Shown here one piece after another: positions 29,958 through 39,809 of a stretch of DNA of 64,000 nt. The position numbers and the translations under genes were made by a program. The notes beneath the pieces are model-generated. The model had not been told where the DNA came from, ran no database searches, and saw only the letters and a list, made by a program, of their open reading frames with translations. The stretch is taken from the NCBI GenBank assembly GCA_963709555.1, contig CAVPWR010000004.1, positions 122,617 through 186,616 on the forward strand, read 5' to 3'. Position 1 is the stretch's first letter, and each line of letters begins with the position of its first letter. The DNA comes from Sulfurisoma sp963709555 (lineage in GTDB: Bacteria > Pseudomonadota > Gammaproteobacteria > Burkholderiales > Rhodocyclaceae).

Positions 29958-30033
29958 GGGGGATTAGCTCAGCTGGGAGAGCACCTGCTTTGCAAGCAGG
30001 GGGTCGACGGTTCGATCCCGTCATCCTCCACCA
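29958..30033 (+). tRNA. alaT: tRNA-Ala (TGC)
   Basis: 76 nt with acceptor GGGGGAT/ATCCTCC (one G-U pair), anticodon loop CTTTGCAAG (TGC), T-arm GGTTCGATCCC and encoded CCA. Normal second tRNA of the spacer. Confidence 0.97.
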
Positions 30034-30115
30034 TTCTCATGAGAGGCGATATCAAAGTCGGAAGATTTTGATATCGGTTTTTACCGAAGGCTGTTCAGAT
30101 CTTTAAAAATTTGGA
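30034..30115 (+). other. rRNA spacer remnant with hairpin and second boxA
   Basis: CGATATCAAA and TTTGATATCG (30047-30076) form a 10-bp hairpin, then GATCTTTAAAAAT (30098-30110) repeats the leader boxA, which normally precedes 23S rRNA. Recognisable spacer stops soon after GGAAGAAG; no 23S sequence follows. Confidence 0.75.
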
Positions 30116-30204
30116 AGAAGTAAAGGTGTTCGATCTGAGGAATTGTCGCGGCAGTGAAGATGATCCCGCTCGTGGTGGCAGCGTCGAACACGCCGTAGCA
30201 CCCT

Positions 30205-30583
30205 GGAGATCGGCATCGCGTTGGAGGAAGTAGCGCAGGCGCTTGGGCACTGCAAGCACCCACTGGCGCACCGGCAGCGGCGGCAAGACGTGATCGGTGA
30301 GATGCGCGGCCGTCGCCACCATGCGCCGGGTGTTGCACGATGGGCAGACGCCGCGGCCCTTGCAGGAAAACGCGATCAGGAAGTCGTGCCCGCATTGCCC
30401 GCACCTCGCGCGGGCGAAGCCGTGGGCGAGGATGCCACAGTCGAGATAGCGGCGGAACTCCCGCTCCACGTACGGCGGCACCGGCCCGTCGTCGTGATGA
30501 CCGTCGCAGCATCGGGCGAGCCAGGACTCGAGGTGCTCCTGGACGCAGCGATAGTCGGCATGTGCCAGTATCGCCTGCTACGC
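30205..30583 (-). pseudogene. Truncated IS91-type transposase, N-terminal zinc-binding part
   Basis: The minus strand encodes PPYVEREFRRYLDCGIL, CGQCGHDFLIAFSCKGRG, VCPSCNTRRM and RQWVLAVPKRLRYFL, matching the zinc-binding N-terminal domain (two C-x-x-C pairs) of IS91-family transposases. The start codon is missing (an in-frame stop lies just upstream) and the frame loses similarity after about 30205, so the catalytic Tyr domain is absent. It occupies the junction between the rRNA spacer and the LuxR-led cluster and may mark how that join arose. Confidence 0.8.
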
Positions 30584-30584
30584 T

Positions 30585-31505
30585 ATGCCCATGGACGACG
30601 CCTACAAGAGCCCCCTGTGCCTGCCGCTGAGCGCGCCGCTGGTCGCCGCGCTGGCCAGGATGACCGAGGCCATCGGCAGCGCCGACTGGTTCGAAGCGGT
30701 GCTCAACCTGCTGGGCACCGTGTGCACCATCGATTCGGGAGGCGCCATGGTGTACCACCGCGCGCAGCGCCCGCGCCGCATCCTGCACCGTTTCAACCCG
30801 CTGGAGCGGGCGCTGCCCGAGGATGCCTACCTGTCCGGGCCGTATGCGCTGGACCCGCACTACCAGCTGTTCATGGCCGGATGCCCGGATGGTGTCCACT
30901 GGCTGCGCCACATCGCGCCGGACGATTTTTTCCAGAGCGAGTATTACCGCGTCTTCTATTCGCAGATCGGGCTGTCGGACTCGATCGAACTGCTCTGGCG
31001 CATCAACGACGACAGCGCGCTCAACATCTTCATCGAGCGCAGCATCCGGCGTTCCAAGTTCCAGGAGTCGGATCTGGTGGCGATCAACATCGTGCTGCCG
31101 GTGATCTTCGCCTCGGCGGCCAAACACCATGAACTCACTGCGGCCGCGTCGCGCCGCGACACCGACAGCCTGACGCACCGCAAGGTCCAGAGCACGATCG
31201 AGAACTTCGCCAGTTCGCTGCTGACCCAGCGCGAACGCCAGGTGCTGTTCTACATGATCAGTGGCTACTCGTCGGCGCTGACCGCGCAGCGTCTGAGCGC
31301 CACCAAGGGCACGATCAAGATCCACCGCAAGAACATCTACCGCAAGCTCGACATCGGCTCGCAGGCGGAACTGTTCTCGCTGTTCATCAACTGCATTCCC
31401 TTTGCCATGCCGGACGCATCGGTCGATCCGCTGGAGACCTACCAGAGCGCGCCGGCATCCGTGCGCACGCTGTCGCTGCTGGATATGGCGCCGCTGAAGG
31501 TCTGA
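30585..31505 (+). CDS. LuxR-type transcriptional regulator
   Basis: 306 residues. The C-terminal GerE helix-turn-helix is clear: LTQRERQVLFYMISGYSSALTAQRLSATKGTIKIHRKNIYRKL at about residues 208-250. The N-terminal 200 residues match no receiver, AHL or PAS signature I can recognise by eye. ATG 30585 or 30591 is the start; the gene begins beside the transposase fragment, so its natural promoter may be lost. It converges on the M81 peptidase gene (3 bp between stops) and is the only regulator in the cluster, so it may control the dpp/dgc genes through the palindromes at 38.6 kb. Confidence 0.82.
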   Translation: MPMDDAYKSPLCLPLSAPLVAALARMTEAIGSADWFEAVLNLLGTVCTIDSGGAMVYHRAQRPRRILHRFNPLERALPEDAYLSGPYALDPHYQLFMAGCPDGVHWLRHIAPDDFFQSEYYRVFYSQIGLSDSIELLWRINDDSALNIFIERSIRRSKFQESDLVAINIVLPVIFASAAKHHELTAAASRRDTDSLTHRKVQSTIENFASSLLTQRERQVLFYMISGYSSALTAQRLSATKGTIKIHRKNIYRKLDIGSQAELFSLFINCIPFAMPDASVDPLETYQSAPASVRTLSLLDMAPLKV

Positions 31506-31508
31506 GGG

Positions 31509-33068
31509 TCAACGGCGCGGCGCCGCGGGAATGTAGATCCCGTCCCGGTTGCGGCGCAGCCACTCAGCGATATCGATGTCGCGGTCCAGCGGGAACACCG
31601 GTCGCGGCACCTTCGCAAATGGCAGCAGCGCGTAGTCAACCGTGCACAGGGCCCCGCTGTCGCACACGATCACCTGTCCTGCGATGGGCTCGAACGCGGC
31701 GCGGAAGTGCTGCATCGACTTGAGCGCCACGATGCGCTTGGCTGCAGGGTCGATGCCGAAGGCCCGGAACTGCTGCAGGTCCAGCATCTGTGCCCGGATG
31801 CTCACCACCAGGATCTCGATGCCGTCGACCTGCACCACCGCCGTGGGGCCCCAGGAGCGGCGCAGGCCGCCGATCATGGCGCCGCTGCCGACATAGTTGC
31901 CGTCGGCGCTGAGCGACACCAGGGTGCAGCTCAGGACAAGCGGGTTGCCGCCGAAGCGCGGGTCGGTCTTGCCACCGAGCCGGATCTGCACCCGGTCGCC
32001 GCTCGCATGGCCCTGCAACTGCAGCACCGTCTGCGGGTCGACCATTGGGCCGAAACAGGCGTCCTGCACGCCGGCGGCCAGCAGCGCCGCCAGCAGCGCG
32101 GTGGAGTCGCCGTAGGTGCCGCCGCCCGGGTTGTCGGCGTAATCGGCCACGATGATTGGCCCCTTGCTGTCGGCTCGGTAGGCCTTGCAGATCGCGGCCG
32201 CCTGCGCCACCGTGTGGAACTGGTTGATGGCCTCCAGGCGGTGCGCCCAGATGTCGTCGGCCAGTTCGCCAGCGAAGGCGGCGTGGCGCGCCAGGTCGCC
32301 CTGCGCGGTGACCGTGACGCTGGCGCCCACCTCGGCGATATCGGCATTCGGGAAGGCGCCGTTGATGCTGACCGCGAACACGTCCGGCTGCTGTTCGTAG
32401 GCGCGGGCGCGTTGCAGCCGCGCGATCATCGGGCCGACGTCGGTGCGCCCGCCGTTGGCTTCCTCGAGCATCGGGCGGGTCACGCGCAGTGTCACCGGGT
32501 GGATCTCGCCCTGCATGGTGCGCTGCAGGATGTCGGCTGCGTGGCGCGCCGCGACGCGCATGTCGGTGTGCGGGTAGGTCTTGAACGAGACGATGATGTC
32601 GGCCAGGTCGCACATGGCGCGGCTCACGTTGGCATGTGGGTCGAGCGTGATGGCCACGGGTATGTCGCGCCCCAGCGCGGCACGCAGCCGGCGCAGCAGC
32701 TCGCCTTCGCCGTCGTCGCAGAAGTCGCTCACCATGGCACCGTGCAGGCCGAGCAGGATGCCGTGCAGGGGCCCCTGGTGCGCCTGCGCAGCGGCGACGA
32801 TCGGCGCGCTCAGCGCGTCGAAGGCCTCGCGCGTCACTGGCCCGCCCGGCTGGGCGTGCGCGCTGAGCACGTGGGTCACATTCCAGCCGTAGGCCCGAGC
32901 GGCATCCAGGAAGCCGGCCAGTTCGGTGTTGTTGTCCCTGCGCGCGGCGATCGCATCCGCGCCGAACAGCAGGCCGCGTTCGGCAAAACTGGCCGAGGTC
33001 GTGGGCAGTTTGCAGAAGGTGTTGGTCTCGTGCAGGAATTCGGCGGTCAGGACGTTGAAGGCGGTCAT
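31509..33068 (-). CDS. M81-family metallopeptidase (MlrC-like)
   Basis: 519 residues from the start at 33068 (MTAFNVLTAEFLHETNTF). Family landmarks: HETNTF near residue 14 with metal-binding His/Glu, GLHGAMVS near residue 106, LDPHANVS near residue 140, ADYADNPGGGTYGD near residue 300, and the MlrC C-terminal domain with SWGPTAVVQVDGIEI. The namesake MlrC hydrolyses linearised microcystin peptides that contain iso-linked D-Glu; other members act on small N-acyl or peptide amides. It is intact, unlike the transporter genes behind it, and lies 22 bp after dppF in the same direction. Confidence 0.88.
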   Translation of the reverse strand: MTAFNVLTAEFLHETNTFCKLPTTSASFAERGLLFGADAIAARRDNNTELAGFLDAARAYGWNVTHVLSAHAQPGGPVTREAFDALSAPIVAAAQAHQGPLHGILLGLHGAMVSDFCDDGEGELLRRLRAALGRDIPVAITLDPHANVSRAMCDLADIIVSFKTYPHTDMRVAARHAADILQRTMQGEIHPVTLRVTRPMLEEANGGRTDVGPMIARLQRARAYEQQPDVFAVSINGAFPNADIAEVGASVTVTAQGDLARHAAFAGELADDIWAHRLEAINQFHTVAQAAAICKAYRADSKGPIIVADYADNPGGGTYGDSTALLAALLAAGVQDACFGPMVDPQTVLQLQGHASGDRVQIRLGGKTDPRFGGNPLVLSCTLVSLSADGNYVGSGAMIGGLRRSWGPTAVVQVDGIEILVVSIRAQMLDLQQFRAFGIDPAAKRIVALKSMQHFRAAFEPIAGQVIVCDSGALCTVDYALLPFAKVPRPVFPLDRDIDIAEWLRRNRDGIYIPAAPRR

Positions 33069-33090
33069 CGGTGGTGCGGGCGCTGGCCCG

Positions 33091-34074
33091 TCAGCTGAGG
33101 GGATGGTGGCAGGCCAGGCTGTGCGCGCCGTCGGGCGTGAGAACCGGGCGGTCGCTGCGGCAGCGCGCCGACGCCTGCGGGCAACGCGCGGCATAGGCGC
33201 AGCCGGGGGGCAGGTCGAAGGCATCCGGAATTTCGCCCTGCAGCAGCGTCACCACGCGCCGGCGCGTCGGGTCTGGCTCGAAGGTGCTGTCCATCAGCGC
33301 ACGGGTGTAGGGGTGGCGCGGTGCCGCCCGTGCGTCGGGCAGGATCTCGACCACCCGTCCGAGGTACATCACCACGATGCGGTTGCAGAAGTAGCGCACC
33401 AGGCCCAGGTCATGCGTGATGAACAGATAGGTCAGGCCCAGGTCGCTGCTGCAGCTCCTCCAGCAGGCCGATGATCTGCGCCTGGATCGACACGTCGAGC
33501 GAGGCGGTAGGTTCGTCCAGCACCAGGAAGTCGGGCTGCATGCGCCAGTGCGCGGGCAATACCCGACGCGCTGCTTCTGGCCGCCGGAGAGCTGGTGCGG
33601 GTAGCTGGCGGCCAGTGCTCGGGTTCAGGCCGACCATGGCCATCAGGCTGGCAACCCGTGCGTCCTGCGCGGCCGTGCCCGGCTGACACCCTGCACCGGC
33701 AGGGCTCCAGCACGCGCGGCCGACGGTGTAGCGCGGGTCGATGGAGGAATAGGGATCCTGGAACACCATCTGCATGCGCCGGCGCAGCGTGCGCAGGGCC
33801 GGGCCGGCAGCGCCGGTCAGGTCGATGCCGTCAAAGATGGATGCTGCCGCTGAGGTGGCCTCGAGCAGCCGCAGCACCAGCCGCGCCAGCGTGGACTTGC
33901 CACAGCCGGATTCGCCCACCACGCCGGTGACGCGCCCGCGCGCAACGTCGAGGTCGACCTCGCTCACGGCGGCCAGCATCGCGCGCGTGCCGAACAGGCT
34001 GGCGCGGTCGCTGAAGATGCGGGTCAGGCCGCGGGTTGCAGCAGGTCGGGAGCGCGTTGCGATGTTTCAGCCAT
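33091..34074 (-). CDS. dppF: Dipeptide/oligopeptide ABC transporter ATPase DppF-like, frameshifted
   Basis: Second ATPase of the transporter. The N-terminus (MAETSQRAPDLLQ) starts within the end of dppD (8-nt overlap); then GVVGESGCGKSTLARL (Walker A), MVFQDPYSSIDPRYTV (Q-loop), FLVLDEPTASLDVSIQAQI (Walker B) and a C-terminal oligopeptide-transporter domain with HPYTRALMDS and GCAYAARCPQA. The pieces lie in several frames; breaks are visible near 34030, 33690, 33560 and 33405, including the signature region, which is scrambled. Sequence error or recent decay cannot be told apart here. Confidence 0.85.
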
Positions 34075-35041
34075 GGGCGCCCTCCAGCTGCGCGAAGTGG
34101 CAGGCCACGCGCTGACCGGGCATGCGCCCGCAGGGCAGGTACCTCGCCCTGGCAGATCGGCCTGCACCTGGGCGCAGCGCGGGTGGTAACCGGCAGCCGG
34201 CGGCATAACTGCCGACGCCGGGCACCGTGCCGGGAATGCCCTTGAAGCGTGCCCTGCGGCCTGGCCGTGCGCGGGATGCAGGCGATCAGGGCCTGGGTGT
34301 AGGGATGGCGTCGGGCGGCGAAGATCGGCGTCGACCGTGTTGCTTTCGGCCACCCGCCCGGCATAGAGCACCACCACCCGGTCGCAGGCCTGCGCCACGA
34401 CGCCCATGTCATGGGTGATCAGCATCAGCGCCAGGCCCCGCTCGCGCACCAGGTCGACCAGGATCTGGATGATCTGGGCCTGAATGGTCACGTCCAGCGC
34501 GGTGGTCGGTTCATCGGCGATGATGAGGTCGGGCTCGCCGGCCAGCGCCATGGCGATGACGATGCGCTGCTTCATGCCGCCCGACAGCTGGTGCGGATAG
34601 CTGCTCGTGCACGGTCGCGGCGTCGGGGATGCGCAGTTGTGTCAGCAGGTCGATGCTGCGCGCCTTGGCCGCCGGCTGCCGACAGGCCCAGATGCAGGCG
34701 CGCCACCTGGTCGATCTGCGCGCCGACGCGCATGCATGGGGTCCAGCGAGGTCATCGGGTTCTGGCTGATGAGCGCGATGCGGTGACCGCGCAGGCGGCG
34801 GTAGTGCTGGCTCGGGCAGCGCCGCCAGCTCCTGCCGTCGAAGCGGATCGACCCGCCGCTGACCCGCCCGCCGATCAGCGGCAGCAGGCCCATCAGCGCC
34901 ATGGCGGTCAGCGACTTGCCCGAGCCGCGACTCGCCCACCAGCCCCAGGATCTCGCCCTTGTCGAGCGCGAACGAAATGCCGTCCAGCGGCTGCAGCGCG
35001 CCGATGCCGACCGACAGCTCGCGAACGTCGAGCAGCGCCAT
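34067..35041 (-). CDS. dppD: Dipeptide/oligopeptide ABC transporter ATPase DppD-like, frameshifted
   Basis: First ATPase. Starts MALLDVRELSVGIGALQPLDGISF, with GSGKSLTAMALMGLLP (Walker A region), ALISQNPMTSLDP (Q-loop), HQLSGGMKQRIVIAMALAGEP (signature), DLIIADEPTTALDVTIQAQI (Walker B) and ITHDMGVVAQACDRVVVLYAGRV. At least four one-base frame changes, for example near 34920, 34735, 34603 and 34315. All core ATPase motifs survive once the frame is restored. The N-terminal ATG overlaps the end of dppC. Confidence 0.85.
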
Positions 35042-35042
35042 G

Positions 35043-35901
35043 TCAGACCGTCCCGCAGCCGGTTGCGGATATCCAGCGCCTCGATCAGCGCGTCGCCGAA
35101 CAGGTTGATGGACACCACGGTGATGGCGATCGCGAGTCCCGGGAAGATGATGATCCAGGGGGCCATGAAGATCTGCGCCGTGCCGCTGCACATCATGGCG
35201 CCCCAGCTCGGCGTCGGCGGCTGCGCGCCAAGGCCGAAGAAGCCGAGCGTCGCCTCCAGGATGATGGCGTCGCCGGTGGCCAGCATGCCGGCCACGATCA
35301 CCGGCGTGAGCGCGTTGGGCAGCAGGTGGCGGAACAGGATGTGGCAGTGGCCGGCGCCCAGGTTGCGCGGCGGCCTCGACGTAGGTCTCGTTCTTGATCG
35401 CCATGATCTGAGCGCGTGTCAGCCGAGTGAACTGCGCCAGGTAGGCGATGCCGATGGCGACCATGGTGCTGTAGAGGCCCGGGCCGATGATGGCGACGAA
35501 GATCAGCGCGATCAGGATCTCGGGGAAGGACCAGGTCAGGTCGACCACCGCGGTCACCACGCGGTCGAACAGCGCCGCCGAAATATCCCGCCGCCGCGCC
35601 CAGCACCATGCCCAGCGATGACCGAGACGCCGATCGCGGTCAGCGCGACCGACAGCGAGGTGCGCGCGCCGAAGATGATGCGCGACAGCAGGTCGCGGCC
35701 GAATTCGTCGGTGCCCAGCCAGTGCGCGGCTCGACGGGTCCTTGTTGGCGGCCGGCAGGTTCTGGATGTCATAGGCGTAGGGCGCGACCAACGGGGCGAA
35801 GACCGCGGCCAGTGCCACCAGCAGCAGGACGGCCAGCGCCAGGCCGCCGCGCCAGGTGTTGACGACCACGCCACGAGGGCGGACTTGCGCAACGCCGTCA
35901 T
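35043..35901 (-). CDS. dppC: Dipeptide ABC transporter permease DppC-like, frameshifted
   Basis: Inner membrane permease. HWLGTDEFGRDLLSRIIFGARTSL near residue 55, DLTWSFPEILIALIFVAIIGPGL, RLTRAQIMAIKNETYVEAA (EAA loop contacting the ATPases) and LGFFGLGAQPPTPSWGAMM identify the DppC/OppC family. Breaks near 35870, 35735, 35600 and 35365. The start is 2 nt after the dppB stop. Confidence 0.85.
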
Positions 35902-35902
35902 T

Positions 35903-36828
35903 TCATGCGCTGTCCCGCACGCGCGGGTCCATCGCCGCCTGCACGATGTCGCCCAGCAGCGTGCCCAGCATCACCGCCATCGCCAGCATCAGCAGGCAGC
36001 CCTGCACCACCGGGTAGTCGCGCTGGTTCAGCGAGGTGATCAGCAGCGAGCCGAGGCCGGGCCGGGCGAAGACGAATTCGATCGTCACCGCGCCGCCCAG
36101 GATCCAGCCGATGCGCAGGCCAGGATGGTGACCACCGGCATCATCGCATGGCGCAGCACGTGGCTGCAGCTGGATGCGCCGGCGCGACAGGCCCTTGGCA
36201 TGCAGCATCATCACGAAATCGCGCCGGCCGACGTCGATCATCGCGCCCGCGTGACCCGCGCGACCAGGGCCATGCCGCCAGGCCGATGGTCAGCACCGGC
36301 AGCACCAGCGCGGTCCAGGTGCGCGCGCCCGATACCGGGAACCAGCCAGCTGCACGGCAAAGAGCAGGATCATCAGCAGGCCCAGCCAGAAGCTGGGCAG
36401 CGGTGGAGCCCAGCAGGATCAGCGCCATCACGCCGCGGTCGATCCAGCTGTCGCGTGAACACGGCCGCCAGCGCTCCGGTGGCGATGCCGACGACGGTGG
36501 AGAAGAGCAGCGCCAGCCCGCCCAGGCGCCAGGCTGAATGCGGCAGGTTCTCCGCGATCAGCTCGGCCACCGGGCGGCGCAGGATGATGGCGTCGCCCAG
36601 GTCGCCCTGCAGCAGGTTGCGCAGCCAGACGGCGTATTGCAGCCAGCAGCGGCTGGTCCAGGCCGTAGCGCGCGCGATCAGGACCGCCCTCTGCTCCGGC
36701 GACGACCCGATCTGGAGCAGGTTGTCGATCGGATCGCCGGGGACCAGGTGGATGATCAAGAAGATGACGACCGAGACCGCCAGGAACACCGGAACCAGCA
36801 GCAGCAGGCGCTTGACGGAGTAGTTCAA
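35903..36828 (-). CDS. dppB: Dipeptide ABC transporter permease DppB-like, frameshifted
   Basis: Inner membrane permease. N-terminal MNYSVKRLLLLVPVFLAVSVVIFLIIHLVPGDP is the usual first helix and PGDP motif; later come LLQGDLGDAI, an HAKGLSRRRI EAA-type loop and GGAVTIEFVFARPGLGSLL, TSLNQRDYPVVQG. Breaks near 36645, 36410 and a few between 36120 and 36300. Confidence 0.85.
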
Positions 36829-36888
36829 CAGCCGGAGGTCCTCCCGTCCGGCGTCAGCCGCAACAACCGTTCCCCGCGCCGGAGCAGC

Positions 36889-38492
36889 CTACTTGACCTC
36901 GATGTCCATGATCGACTGGCGTCGCCATCTCGATGCCGCGGATCGTGTCGGGCAGCTTCAGGCGGTCCTGGCTGTAGGCGAAGCTCTGCACCGGCTGGTA
37001 GATCGGCGCGAACGACGAACTGCGACAGCACGTATTCATGGTAGGCCTTGAAGTTGGTGACGCGTTCCTCCCAGGTGCGCGAGCCGGTCATCGCCTTGGC
37101 ATCGAGCTCTTCGGCCTTGGGATCGTTCCACATCGAGACGTTCGGATAGCCCAGCCGCGTGCCGCTGAAGAACCAGTCCAGGATGTCGGCGTTGTTCTAG
37201 TCGTAGGCAGCGCACCGCCAGCTGGTGGTCGGTCTTGCTTCTTGTACATGGCGTTGATCGAGGCCGGGTCGAGACCGTGATCTCGGCATTCATGCCGACC
37301 GCCTTGAGCTGCGCCTGCACCACTTCGGTCACGCGCTTGAACTGCGGTGCCGTTCTGCGTCCACAGCTTCACGGTCAGCGGCTTGCCGTCCTTGGCGCGG
37401 ATGCCATCCGCGCCCATGGCCCAGCCGGCCTCGTCGAGCAGCTTCCTGGCACGGTCGGGGTTGAAGCTGATGTTGATTTCGGGTCGACCTTGGACTCCGG
37501 CAGCGAGCTGATCAGGAAGTTGTTGCGCCTCGGCGCCGACGCCGCCGATAGATGCTGGTCAGGATCTCCTTCTGGTTGACCGCCAAGCGCCGACTGCTTC
37601 GCGCACCTTGATGTCCGTCAACGGCGCGACCGAGGTGTTCATCGGCATGTAGAACACTTCCGTGCCCGGCATGGTCACCACCTTGAGCGACTTCTTCGGC
37701 CTCCATGCGCGGCAGGAAATCGGTCGGCACGCGCCAGCAGCATGTCCACGCCGCCGGTCTTCAGTTCCAGGAAGGCGGTCGAGTCTTCAGGGATCTCGCG
37801 CAGGGTCAGCTTCTTGATCTTGGCCGGGCCCTGGTTCTTGGACAGGTCGCTGAGCCCAGCGTGTAGTCGTCGTTGCGCACCAGCACGGTCTCCTGGCCGA
37901 CGGTGAAGCTTTCCAGCTTGAACGGGCCGCTGCCCACGGCCTCGGTCACGCCGTAATTGTCGCCCAGCGCGTCATAGGACTTGGGCGAGGGCATGCCCAT
38001 GAAGACTGGTCGACATGTTGAGCAGCAGGTTCGGGTCGGGGTTCTTCATCATCGAACTTGACGGTGTAGTCGTCGACGACCTCGACCTTGGCGATGGCCT
38101 CGGCCATGAAGGCGTTCTCGGTGCCGGTGAACTTCGGGATCCACCAGGCGCATGGCCTCGGCGTTGAACGGCTCGCCGTCATGGAACGTCACGCCGCGGC
38201 GCAGCTTGAAGGTCCAGCTCATGCCGTCGGCCGACCACCTCCCAGCGAGTCGGCCAGCTGGCCGTGGATAGGACTGGTCGGCGTCGCTGATGACCATGCC
38301 GGTCGAAGATCAGCGTCGTTGCCGATGTTGAGCTTGGTGCCCTTGATCGGGTTGTAGGTCGGGGCGCCAACCTCGCGTGGGGTGCAGCACGAAGGTGGCG
38401 TCCTGCGCCCATGCCGGCGTGAAGGCGGCCATGCTGCAGGCACTGGCGGCGGCAAGCGCCACGAGCCGGAAAGAGCGGGTGAAAGAGGTCAT
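36889..38492 (-). CDS. dppA: Peptide-binding periplasmic protein DppA-like, heavily frameshifted
   Basis: Family 5 extracellular solute-binding protein that would deliver peptides to DppBC. The signal peptide (MTSFTRSFRLVALAAASACSMAAFTPAWA) is clear; downstream recognisable pieces in three frames include MSWTFKLRRGVTFHDGEPFNAEA, GVTEAVGSGPFKLESFTVGQETVLVRND, LDMLLARAD-type and GIRAKDGKPLTVKLWTQNGT, and the end SIMDIEVK. Joined length is about 530 residues, normal for the family, but there are ten or more one-base frame changes. The substrate cannot be read from the sequence. Confidence 0.8.
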
Positions 38493-38596
38493 GGGTACTC
38501 CTGGATGAGGTTGCGCCGCGACAGGCGCTGGTGGATCGGCAAGCGTTCGACTCGTGGCGCGAGAATAGCGGCAATCACGCGCGGTTCGCGTGGCCA

Positions 38597-38612
38597 TACC
38601 CCTAAAGGGATA
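38597..38612. promoter_or_regulatory. Operator-like palindrome 1, dppA/dgcN promoter
   Basis: TACCCCTAAAGGGATA followed by GCTC; near-perfect dyad. Centre lies 53 bp from that of the next palindrome, about five helical turns. Confidence 0.55.
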
Positions 38613-38649
38613 GCTCGTGCCGGCGGCGGCGGCCCAGCGGCGCTCGCTC

Positions 38650-38665
38650 TACCCTATCGGGAGTA
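38650..38665. promoter_or_regulatory. Operator-like palindrome 2, dppA/dgcN promoter
   Basis: TACCCTATCGGGAGTA followed by GCTC; shares the TACCC-N4/5-GGG-TAGCTC layout of palindrome 1. No gene lies in the 303 bp between dppA and dgcN. Confidence 0.55.
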
Positions 38666-38795
38666 GCTCTGGCCCCGCAACCCGCTCTTGGTGCTTGCGC
38701 CGGTGGGCTTTTGTCTTATTCTCGCGGCACCCTTGGCGCTCTCTCCGCGTGCAACCGTGCGTTGGCCGGGCGCCGCTCCCCCAGCCCACACGACC

Positions 38796-39809
38796 ATGCA
38801 CCAACTGCGCAAGCCCTACCTGCTATTCCTTGGCGACGTCGACTCTCAAGTCGGACGCCAAGACCGGCTTCGGCCTGCGCGACTGGTGCCCAGCCGATGT
38901 GATCGGGCGAGTGGGCCTTGCCCGCATGCCACCGTCAGCCTGGACCTGCCCGCCTGCAGTCCGGCGCAGGCCGCCGCGCGCAGGGCGCCGGGTCGCTGGT
39001 GATCGGTGTGGCGCGCCGTGGGCGGCGTGTTGCCCGACCCTGGCTGCCCGAACTGGCAAGCCGCGCTGGAGGCCGGCATGGACGTGGTCAGCGGCCTGCA
39101 CTCGCGGCTGGAGCGCTATCCCGACACTGGTGCAGGCGGCGCACGCGGCGGCGCGCAGGCTGCACGACGTGCGCCACTCCGACCAGCGTCTTGCCGGCCG
39201 GCACCGGGCGCAAGCGCAGCGGGCAGCGCGTGTTGACCGTGGGCACCGACTGCGCGCTGGGCAAGAAGTACACCGCGCTGGCCCTGACCCAGGCCTTGCA
39301 GGCGCAGGGTGCGAAGGCCACCTTCCGCGCCACCGGGCAGACCGGCATCATGATTGCCGGCGCAGGAGTGGCGATCGACGCGGTCATCGCCGACTTCATC
39401 GCCGGCGCGGCCGAGACGCTGTCGCCCGACAACGCGCCAGACCACTGGGACGTGATCGAAGGGCAGGGGGCCCTGTTCCACCCGGCCTATGCCGGCGTCA
39501 CGCTGGGCTTGCTGCATGGCTCGCAGCCCGACGCGCTCGTGCTGTGCCACGACCCCTCGCGCACCACGATCGAGGACTACCCGCACATGCCCGTTGCCGG
39601 GCCTGCAGGCCGCGATCGACCGTTACGTCGAGGCGGCGCGCCTGACGAATCCGGCAGTGCGTTGCGTGGGCGTGGCGATCAATTCTTCGACGCTCGACGA
39701 AGCGCAATGGCGCACTATCGCCCGCGACTGTCGCGGCGCCTGAAGCAGCCGGTGTGGATCCGATGCGCGGCGGCGTGGATGCCATCGCCCAGGCGCTGCT
39801 CGGGCATGA
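38796..39809 (+). CDS. dgcN: DUF1611 protein, DgcN-like (D-glutamate N-acyltransferase), frameshifted
   Basis: Starts MHQLRKPYLLFLGDV; intact parts include GLHSRLERYP, a P-loop-like VLTVGTDCALGKKYTALAL near residue 145, ATGQTGIMIAGAGVAIDAVIADF, DVIEGQGALFHPAYAGVTLGLLHGSQPDALVLCHD and YPHMPVAGLQAAIDRY. This is the DUF1611 family, of which DgcN N-acylates D-glutamate in a D-Glu degradation route with DgcA. Frame breaks near 38850, 38905, 39015, 39125 and 39600. The end overlaps dgcA by 4 nt, and joined length is about 337 residues. Confidence 0.78.

Noticed and set aside
31636..32613. Second-frame open reading frame inside the M81 gene
   Set aside because: Its product is low-complexity Arg/Ala/Gly and the M81 frame is intact and conserved.
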